From: Ignavibacteriales bacterium
Lineage (GTDB): Bacteria; Bacteroidota; Ignavibacteria; UBA10030
Direction: 5' to 3'
Assembly: GCA_016207365.1 (NCBI GenBank)
Contig: JACQPU010000263.1
Coordinates: 1 to 14,074, forward strand
DNA: 14,074 nt
A program made the translations under genes and the position numbers. Below are positions 1-5,651 of this stretch, piece after piece; position 1 is the first letter of the stretch, and each line of letters starts with the position of its first letter. The notes below the pieces were generated by a model, which was given only the letters and a program-made list of their open reading frames with translations, had not been told where the DNA came from and searched no databases.

Positions 1-86
1 CTCTTGTGCTCCCAGTTCTTTGATGACCTAAACTAATCGATTTGGAGAAGACAAGCAAGCGGCCAAGATCGGGGAAGGATTATAAA

Positions 87-190
87 CCTGTGTCGCCGGC
101 GTGAAACCAGGGACCGTCACGGGAGGAATCCCCGGCCTCACTGCCCACCCACCCCCCAGGATTAAGAAATGGGCCTACCGGCGACACAGG
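87..190 (-). ncRNA. Candidate structured small RNA or 5' leader, family unknown
   Basis: A 104-nt segment is closed by a perfect 13-bp inverted repeat (CCTGTGTCGCCGG at 87-99 and its complement at 178-190). Inside, GCCCA/TGGGC (143-147 with 170-174), GTGA/TCAC (101-104 with 138-141) and a GGGA/TCCC tetraloop stem (121-124 with 129-132) can form, giving a three-way junction. A near-consensus promoter on the minus strand would start transcription at or just inside the closing stem, which is the main reason for the strand call. The plus strand is also possible: there the apical loop is GGAA (a GNRA loop) and a terminator lies at 231-252. The SRP RNA core, tmRNA, 5S, RNase P and common riboswitch signatures were looked for and not seen. 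No U-tract terminator follows on the minus strand before the window edge. It could therefore be the leader of a gene beyond position 1; positions 1-86 hold no start codon on that strand. Confidence 0.45.
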
Positions 191-193
191 ACG

Positions 194-222
194 AGTATAC
201 AACAATTTTATCCGCTTGTCAA
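194..222 (-). promoter_or_regulatory. Strong sigma70-type promoter reading left
   Basis: On the minus strand there is TTGACA (217-222), a 17-bp spacer, and TATACT (194-199). This is a perfect -35 box and a 5/6 match to the -10 box at ideal spacing. Transcription should start near 187-190, the outer end of the 13-bp stem of the 104-nt structured element. The -35 box contains the TGA stop of the upstream membrane protein gene. Confidence 0.75.
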
Positions 223-1436
223 GTCTTTTTTCGGAGAAACTCCGATTTTTTTCGGAAGGGGTTAAGAGCAGTAGAAGAGTCTCTTGTTAAGAACCTGTTC
301 TTGTACGGATTCGCGTTAAAGAATCGGCGAATGATATAGTCGTCCATACTATCCCGCCATCTTGAAATCCGGATACTGTCGCCATTGAGCCTCGACTCAT
401 AGTACTGCCCCTCCAGACTCAGTACAAACCGTAACCGAAGCAAAAACAGAACAATCAAGCCAACGACGGTAAAGAGAGAAAGAAACGCGCCTATGTTGAA
501 ATAACGAAGATAGGCAGTATGCTCTTTCAATTCCGCATAGACAGAAAAGTGAAACGCCTCGAAAACCGAAAAACAAAGCAGAAGAATCGTGATCCTGTCG
601 AAATAGACCCCCCTCGGAGACTCACCGATAAACCAGAAAAGAATGAACCCAAGCAGCACAACAGATCCTGCGAGGCTTGCCGTCGACCATGCCGCGTTCA
701 GCGGCTTGAAAATCAACAAATGATAGTTGTCCCCGAACAGGTAGGGTTCAAGCTCCATCACACGCATCGTCTTCTCTTTGTGCGTCAATTCGCCAACTCG
801 TTTCAGCCCGTCCCATCGCGAAAGCCCTATCCGCTCCGCGACAGCCTCAGCGCTCGGTTCTGAACCCGATTCGCGGAAAAGTTCAACCCACGCGCGATCG
901 ACGATTCTGAAATCCGTGACATCAGGTGTTGTGTACAGATATCTGGGATTTTGCAATATCGGATGAAAACCTGCAAGCAAGAAAACGACTATCGGCACCA
1001 CCGTAAGCACAAGTCCCCGCATCAATCCTATTGTCGTATTCATGAACAAAGCTGCACCCACTATGCACGTGCTCTGAATGATCAATCCCATTCCTGCCGA
1101 CACATATTGAAAATAGAAAAATCCCGCAAATCGCTCTTGCGGAAAGAATACTTGCGGGACAAAATAGTATCCAATATCAACGAGTTGCTGAACCCCCAGG
1201 AGCACGAACATCCCGGCAATCGCTTTGTTTCGCCGATGTCGTTCAGCGATCAACAATGCTGAGCAAACCACACCAAGGAACAGAAGAGTTAATTGGCGAT
1301 ACAATGAAAATACCACAATGGCATTGTGGGGCAAAATCGCCAATGCGAGGACCAGTGTGATCGTCACTGTCCCCACTGCACCAGCCATCCCACGTAAATA
1401 ACTTTGCATTTCGACGGGTAACTTCGCCTGCAGCAC
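219..1436 (-). CDS. Multi-pass membrane protein, paralogue of the upstream gene, function unknown
   Basis: A 405-residue protein I do not assign to a known family. About eight hydrophobic segments are visible: five in the first 160 residues (for example around 20-45, 50-65, 117-133 and 141-160) and three later (about 252-271, 281-299, 315-338). A polar loop at about 163-245 carries NPRYLYT, TDFRIVDRA (174-182), a WDG and GELT. The C-terminal tail is basic and contains ISRWRD (357-362). These motifs recur in the same order in the protein encoded just upstream, so the two are tandem duplicates. The start is GTG, 2 bp after the upstream stop, with an AAGGTG element before it, so translation is probably coupled; the ATG at residue 10 is an alternative. 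Its last codons form a plus-strand terminator hairpin, and its stop lies in the -35 box of the next promoter. Topology predicts a non-cytoplasmic central loop and a cytoplasmic tail (inference). Confidence 0.8.
   Translation of the reverse strand: MLQAKLPVEMQSYLRGMAGAVGTVTITLVLALAILPHNAIVVFSLYRQLTLLFLGVVCSALLIAERHRRNKAIAGMFVLLGVQQLVDIGYYFVPQVFFPQERFAGFFYFQYVSAGMGLIIQSTCIVGAALFMNTTIGLMRGLVLTVVPIVVFLLAGFHPILQNPRYLYTTPDVTDFRIVDRAWVELFRESGSEPSAEAVAERIGLSRWDGLKRVGELTHKEKTMRVMELEPYLFGDNYHLLIFKPLNAAWSTASLAGSVVLLGFILFWFIGESPRGVYFDRITILLLCFSVFEAFHFSVYAELKEHTAYLRYFNIGAFLSLFTVVGLIVLFLLRLRFVLSLEGQYYESRLNGDSIRISRWRDSMDDYIIRRFFNANPYKNRFLTRDSSTALNPFRKKSEFLRKKT
231..252 (+). terminator. Hairpin plus T7, plus-strand intrinsic terminator candidate
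   Basis: TCGGAG (231-236), loop AAA, CTCCGA (240-245), then seven Ts (246-252) on the plus strand. On the minus strand the hairpin is followed by As, so it acts rightward only. It lies inside the last codons of the minus-strand membrane protein gene. It would stop any transcript entering from the left edge; the partner gene is not visible. Confidence 0.5.
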
Positions 1437-1438
1437 GA

Positions 1439-2614
1439 CTACACCTTCTGCGCCACGTTCGCTTTGGACGTGCTGGCCAGACGACGTGCAATGAATCTTT
1501 GGGCAATTCGGCCATTGGAAATAAACCGCCGAAGAATCAGCTCATCGATGCCGTCCCTCCATCGACTGATTGACGCCGCGTCCCGTGCAAGCTTCCGTTC
1601 ATAAAACGAGCCTTCCGACCGGGCCAGAAATTTCAGGCGCGCCAGAAAGAATATTCCGAAGACTACCATGATCCCCGTTGTAACATATTTTCCTATCTGA
1701 TCCAACACCATCACTTGGTCGTGTGTGGTAGCCCTAACAAGGGCGATCGCATGGACATACTCCATGACGCAATAGAGAAGGAGACTAAAATGAATTTTCT
1801 CCATGTGGGCAGCCTCGGGCGGATCATGAAGGTATTTCAGCCCAAGATATGCCACAAGCATCGGAATGCATAACAGCGACAGCAGCGCTGTAACCATGTA
1901 AAGAGGCCTGTTGAGAAGCGCAAGATAATTCTCCCCTATGGTGTATGGAAGAAGTTCGGAGATCCTTGCTATTTCACCCTCGCGGGTCAATTCTCCCCTC
2001 CGTCTGGAACCGTCCCATTCCGACAACGAAACAAGGGCCGCTACTTCTTCCGCCCCCGGCTCACCGACTCCCCGCGCGACGAGCTCCGCTTTTGCGCGGT
2101 CAACAATACGAAAGTCTGTTATTTCCGGCACTGTATACACATACCGCGGGTTTTTCAGAAACGGATACGCACATATGGCAACCACAAGACTTGCCACAAC
2201 GACAGAGACGCCCAGCCTGGCCCAGACACGAAGTGACTTCAAAAGTAACCCCACAAGCAAGAACGAACAGAGCATTATCAGTAATGCATGGTACAAAAGG
2301 TCTCCATATTGAACCAGCAGGAACAGGCGAAGCGGATCTAGAACAAACCCAGCAAGCCCTGTGTTTACAAGACCGAAAACCGCCTGAATGGAGAAGAACA
2401 TCGCGTACAGGCACGCCGTTGCTCTCACAATTCCCACATCACTCCGACGCGCAACAAGGAACGCAGTCACGGCGACGAAAATACCAACGATCCTTAAGAT
2501 AACCTGTGCAGTTTCCGAGGCCGGGGAAAACCCGACAGCGAGGAGAGAGCTCCCTATAAAGGAAAGGATCCAGAAAATCTTTGCCTTCGGCAGCAGACGA
2601 CGAAACTCGTTCAT
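1439..2614 (-). CDS. Multi-pass membrane protein, first of a tandem paralogous pair, function unknown
   Basis: A 391-residue protein without a family I recognise. Hydrophobic segments lie at about 12-30, 38-55, 64-85, 106-127, 134-153, 238-260, 274-292 and 309-330, suggesting eight passes. The long polar loop (about 154-237) holds NPRYVYT, TDFRIVDRA (166-174), EWDG and GELTREGE. The C-terminal tail holds ISRWRD (349-354) followed by a helix of the form IDELILRRF. All these are shared with the downstream gene, which gives clear homology and recent or constrained duplication. The ATG start overlaps the stop of the AAA+ regulator gene (ATGA), so the three genes should be translated as one unit. 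The extended loop may be a ligand-binding or partner-binding surface and the tail a cytoplasmic contact with the regulator; both are inferences. No enzymatic motif was seen. Confidence 0.82.
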   Translation of the reverse strand: MNEFRRLLPKAKIFWILSFIGSSLLAVGFSPASETAQVILRIVGIFVAVTAFLVARRSDVGIVRATACLYAMFFSIQAVFGLVNTGLAGFVLDPLRLFLLVQYGDLLYHALLIMLCSFLLVGLLLKSLRVWARLGVSVVVASLVVAICAYPFLKNPRYVYTVPEITDFRIVDRAKAELVARGVGEPGAEEVAALVSLSEWDGSRRRGELTREGEIARISELLPYTIGENYLALLNRPLYMVTALLSLLCIPMLVAYLGLKYLHDPPEAAHMEKIHFSLLLYCVMEYVHAIALVRATTHDQVMVLDQIGKYVTTGIMVVFGIFFLARLKFLARSEGSFYERKLARDAASISRWRDGIDELILRRFISNGRIAQRFIARRLASTSKANVAQKV

Positions 2615-3558
2615 GGATGCTGAACGTTGTGGATACCAAGTTTCTTCATACGGTACCTCAGCGTATCTTCCGTGATCCTGAGAAATCGAGCCGCCCGGCT
2701 TTGGTTGAATTCAAACTTGCGCAATACCCTCTCGAGGATTCTCTTCTCAATGAGTTCCATGGACCTGTCAATTGCGAACTCAACCCCTTGATCGATGCGC
2801 TCGAGCATTTGTGCTACTTCAGATTGTTCGTCCAAAAGCGTTTCCGGCAGCATGAATGTCTCTTTATTTTCTGACAAGAGCATCGCCCGTTCAATAAATG
2901 TCTTAAGCTCCCTCACATTTCCCTTCCATTCTTTTCTTACAAGTACCGCAACGGCATTAACATCAATGACGATATCGCCCAATGCCATTTCACGCGCGGT
3001 TTCCAGCACAAAGTGTTCGATGAGGTCGGGAATATCTTCAACGCGCTCACGCAGAGAGGGCATGTGGATGGTGTCCCACTGGCGTGTGAGTTTTGCCAGC
3101 ACCGGCAGGATTTTTTCCTTTTTGACCAGGTTTCTCACTGCATCGCTCAATAACAGTATGAGCCGGATCTTTGCAACGCTTGTTGACATCCCATCGATGA
3201 AGTCCGCAATGATGGACTGAGCTGGAATGCTGGAGGAATCCACCTCGTCCATGATTAAGGTAGCACCGTCGGGAAGGTGGAAGTTGCCATGATCAGACGT
3301 GACGGGATTCAGAAACTCCTGGCTCGAAAGTATGGATTGCACGATGGACCGAAGTCGAATTTCATCGATGCCGGCAACATCAAGCTTCACAAACGGCTTC
3401 CGGGTATTCACGCCTGTTTCGTGGAGCAACTCTGCCACAACGCTCTTGCCCGTTCCGGGCTCGCCTGTAATAACAATATTGGTACCACTTGAAGCCAGCC
3501 GCCCGATGGCCGCATGAACCTGCTGGATTTGTTTGCTACCGCCGATAAGTTTCTTCAC
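2611..3558 (-). CDS. AAA+ regulator with Fis-type HTH, lacking GAFTGA
   Basis: A 315-residue protein resembling the central and C-terminal parts of NtrC-family enhancer-binding proteins. Visible elements are Walker A GEPGTGKS (32-39), Walker B LIMDE (101-105), the LRERVEDIP arginine-finger region (about 168), WKGNVREL (about 213, sensor 2) and a Fis-like helix-turn-helix ending in DTLRYRMKKLGI (about 275-311). No receiver, PAS or GAF domain precedes the ATPase. The stretch between Walker A and B has no ELFGHEKGAFTGA-like loop, the element that contacts sigma54. It is therefore unlikely to open sigma54 promoters and may be a TyrR-like or otherwise diverged DNA-binding ATPase. The start is GTG with GAGGAGGGG about 10 nt upstream. 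It lies 163 bp after dnaX; that gap shows no convincing promoter, only a weak TTGATT-17-TACTTT. It overlaps the first membrane protein gene by 4 bp, which suggests shared function. Confidence 0.88.
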   Translation of the reverse strand: MKKLIGGSKQIQQVHAAIGRLASSGTNIVITGEPGTGKSVVAELLHETGVNTRKPFVKLDVAGIDEIRLRSIVQSILSSQEFLNPVTSDHGNFHLPDGATLIMDEVDSSSIPAQSIIADFIDGMSTSVAKIRLILLLSDAVRNLVKKEKILPVLAKLTRQWDTIHMPSLRERVEDIPDLIEHFVLETAREMALGDIVIDVNAVAVLVRKEWKGNVRELKTFIERAMLLSENKETFMLPETLLDEQSEVAQMLERIDQGVEFAIDRSMELIEKRILERVLRKFEFNQSRAARFLRITEDTLRYRMKKLGIHNVQHP

Positions 3559-3721
3559 GACGGAGTGTCCCCTCCTCTCTTGGGATTTACGATCGTACGG
3601 TGGGTTTCCCCCATCTCATCGCCAAAGTAATCCATTTGACGGTAAGAATCAAGATTAGGTTCGGATTCCGAATTTTTGCGGAGCTCCGGAAAATGCCTGT
3701 GGTATCGGCTTCTTTGGGGGG

Positions 3722-5482
3722 TTACTCTTCGACCTTCTCCGCCCCCAGCTCGCGGATCAAGGCCCGGACAACGGGATGCTCATCTACACTGCGGACCGAC
3801 TGCGTGCGTGCGGATCCTGAATCCAAGCGGGTTGCAAGGGGTATAGAAACCGAGACATCCGGATTTCCTGCAAGGACCTCGGGCTCAATGCGGACCTGGT
3901 ACCCTGTAATCTTCTGGAAGGAATCCGCCAAAAATTGGCTGTTGCGACGCAGGGTTGAAACGTGGTAATCATCAGGACAAGCGATGCGGATCGAGCCGTT
4001 AGTCACCTCGGCAATCCTGCTGTGATCCAGCGTCGACGCAACACTGATACGCTCTTTTCTTACTTCACCAACCCACTCTTGCCATCGTGCATAGGCTTCT
4101 TCGGCAGATATAGGCTGCATCAGTGATTCTCTTGCCATTGTACTCGACAAATTCGAGCCACCGGAAACCGGCCCGCGACCGCCGATGTTCACACCGATAG
4201 CCTCGCGGCGAACCTGAACCGCTGCAGCTGTGTGCAGCACACCGGCATGTACACTCCCAACAACGCGGACGTCCCCTGCCGCACGCGACCCCCTCCCCGA
4301 TGTCCTACCAGAATCCGATCCACTCGACGTTGAATTACCAATTCTTTTTTTTAGCTCATCGATTTGCGCCAGGAGCTCGCCGATCCTCACCGACTTCTCC
4401 ATGGCGATCATCTGAAGAAGGCCGGCTTCAAGCTTGTATCGCGGCTGTGCAGCCCACCGCATCGATTGCTCGAGATCGTTCGATTGCCTCAACAACCTCA
4501 ACAAATCCGCTTCATCCCACCGAACCGCTTCTTCCTGATACCGCGAGCGATAGTGATCCGATGCCTCCACAAGCTGCGTGGACTGCGTGGAGAGCGCGAC
4601 CAAAAGATTGCGGAAATGCTCCGTAAGGCCTCCAACAAACTCCTTCAAATCGTACCCCGAATGGATGATCTCATCGATTACTTCAATACCCCGGCGCTGC
4701 TCTTTGGACCGGATGATGTCGGTGACCCTGAAATAGACATCGAGATCCACCGCATTCAGTGTCTTCAGCGCATCTGTGGTGGTAATAGCGTTCCCGCAGA
4801 ACGACCGCACCTGATCAAAGATGCTCTGGGCATCGCGCAATGACCCGTCTCCCTTCTTTGCTATCACCATCAATGCATCGTCTTCGATCGTCACGGCTTC
4901 TTCAGCAGCGATAAACCGCAGCCGCGCCATGATCTCACCGATCCCAATGCGACGAAAGTCGAACCGCTGACATCGCGAAACGATTGTCGCGGGTACTTTA
5001 TAGATCTCCGTTGTCGCAAAGATAAACACAACATGCGCAGGCGGTTCTTCAAGCGTCTTCAGGAGCGCGTTGAACGCCTCCTTGGTGAGCATGTGTACTT
5101 CATCGATAATGTAGACCTTGAATTTTCCCCGAGTGGGCGTGTAGCGGACGGACTCTCTGAGATTCCTGATCTCTTCCACGCCGCGGTTGGAGGCTCCATC
5201 AATCTCTATCACATCCAGGCTTCGGCCTTCCGTTATTTCCCGGCAGGTCTCGCACATATTGTCGGGGTTAAACTCTTTTGTGAGGTGAGGGCAATTAAGT
5301 GCTTTAGCCAGAATACGAGCGGTTGTGGTCTTCCCGCATCCCCGCTGCCCACTGAATACATAGGCATGTGCGATCCGACCCGTCGAGAGCGCATTTCTTA
5401 GGGTTGTTGTAATGTGGGACTGCCCGACGACATCTTCAAACACCATCGGGCGCCATTTTCGCGCTGTTACTTGATACGACAT
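3722..5482 (-). CDS. dnaX: DNA polymerase III subunit tau (and probably gamma)
   Basis: Clamp-loader ATPase of the replicative polymerase. The ATG at 5482 gives 586 residues and the conserved family start MSYQVTARKWRP. A GTG 17 codons upstream (5533) is open but adds a non-conserved extension and overlaps an inverted repeat. Walker A is GQRGCGKT (45-52), Walker B IIDE (125-128), and SRC of the arginine-finger motif is at 169-171. The zinc module has Cys64, Cys77 and Cys80, but the usual fourth cysteine is Asp74. After domain III (about residue 376) comes a low-complexity Gly/Ser/Arg/Ala linker, then a tau-type C-terminal region (about 455-560). At codons 377-380 there is an A8 run; a -1 shift there ends in KNW and stop, giving a 382-residue gamma-like product. 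The gene lies about 170 bp after lon and 163 bp before the AAA+ regulator. Neither start has a good Shine-Dalgarno. Confidence 0.96.
   Translation of the reverse strand: MSYQVTARKWRPMVFEDVVGQSHITTTLRNALSTGRIAHAYVFSGQRGCGKTTTARILAKALNCPHLTKEFNPDNMCETCREITEGRSLDVIEIDGASNRGVEEIRNLRESVRYTPTRGKFKVYIIDEVHMLTKEAFNALLKTLEEPPAHVVFIFATTEIYKVPATIVSRCQRFDFRRIGIGEIMARLRFIAAEEAVTIEDDALMVIAKKGDGSLRDAQSIFDQVRSFCGNAITTTDALKTLNAVDLDVYFRVTDIIRSKEQRRGIEVIDEIIHSGYDLKEFVGGLTEHFRNLLVALSTQSTQLVEASDHYRSRYQEEAVRWDEADLLRLLRQSNDLEQSMRWAAQPRYKLEAGLLQMIAMEKSVRIGELLAQIDELKKRIGNSTSSGSDSGRTSGRGSRAAGDVRVVGSVHAGVLHTAAAVQVRREAIGVNIGGRGPVSGGSNLSSTMARESLMQPISAEEAYARWQEWVGEVRKERISVASTLDHSRIAEVTNGSIRIACPDDYHVSTLRRNSQFLADSFQKITGYQVRIEPEVLAGNPDVSVSIPLATRLDSGSARTQSVRSVDEHPVVRALIRELGAEKVEE
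4335..4352 (-). promoter_or_regulatory. Candidate programmed slippage site in dnaX
   Basis: Eight consecutive As on the coding strand (4345-4352) span codons CTA AAA AAA AGA. After a -1 shift the next codons are AAG AAT TGG and TAA (stop 4335-4337). The site falls at the domain III/linker boundary, where E. coli (A AAA AAG ribosomal frameshift) and Thermus (A9 transcriptional slippage) make gamma. No strong upstream Shine-Dalgarno enhancer was seen. Confidence 0.5.
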
Positions 5483-5530
5483 TCCGCCGTGAAGGTTTTG
5501 AATTGGGGGAATCGTAAATCTCTCATCTAT

Positions 5531-5568
5531 CACATATCAGCGGCCGTGAGAGATTGCAGTGATATGTG
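5531..5568. repeat. 9-bp inverted repeat in dnaX leader
   Basis: CACATATCA (5531-5539) and its exact complement TGATATGTG (5560-5568) flank a 20-nt loop about 50 nt upstream of the chosen dnaX ATG. It could form a leader hairpin or be a divided operator. It covers the alternative GTG start of dnaX. Confidence 0.35.
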
Positions 5569-5601
5569 TAAGGCAATAGGGAGACTGCTGTGTTTACTGT
5601 A

Positions 5602-5614
5602 TGCTAAGTTAGCA
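5602..5614. repeat. Short palindrome TGCTAAGTTAGCA between lon and dnaX
   Basis: A perfect 6-bp inverted repeat with a 1-nt centre, in the 169-bp lon-dnaX gap. It could be an operator for dnaX. It is not followed by a T-run and does not resemble an intrinsic terminator. No confident promoter was found in this gap. Confidence 0.25.
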
Positions 5615-5651
5615 AGGAAAGACTAAAAAGCAAGCAACCGTGTGAGCGGCC

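Noticed and set aside
144..157. G-quadruplex on the minus strand (G6-T-G3-T-G3)
   Set aside because: Only three separate G-runs exist unless the G6 is split without a loop; the bases are also needed for the proposed helix at 143-174.
87..190. SRP (4.5S) RNA, by size and because dnaX is often near it
   Set aside because: The conserved apical GGAAGG/AGCAGCC core is absent on both strands.
1945..2502. Plus-strand ORF of 185 codons opposite the membrane protein gene, and similar plus-strand ORFs elsewhere
   Set aside because: Their products are low-complexity, Arg/Ser/Pro-rich reverse-strand shadows of well-supported minus-strand genes and lack ribosome-binding sites.
3658..3677. TTCGGATTCCGAATTTTT as a terminator in the dnaX-regulator gap
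   Set aside because: The stem is only 5 bp and the T-run is on the plus strand, while both flanking genes are on the minus strand.
5483..5533. 17-residue N-terminal extension of DnaX from a GTG at 5533
   Set aside because: It is not part of the family, lacks a Shine-Dalgarno and overlaps an inverted repeat; the ATG at 5482 gives the conserved start.
5640..5651. Terminator directly after lon
   Set aside because: Only a 3-bp stem (CCG/CGG) before a broken T-rich stretch; too weak to call.
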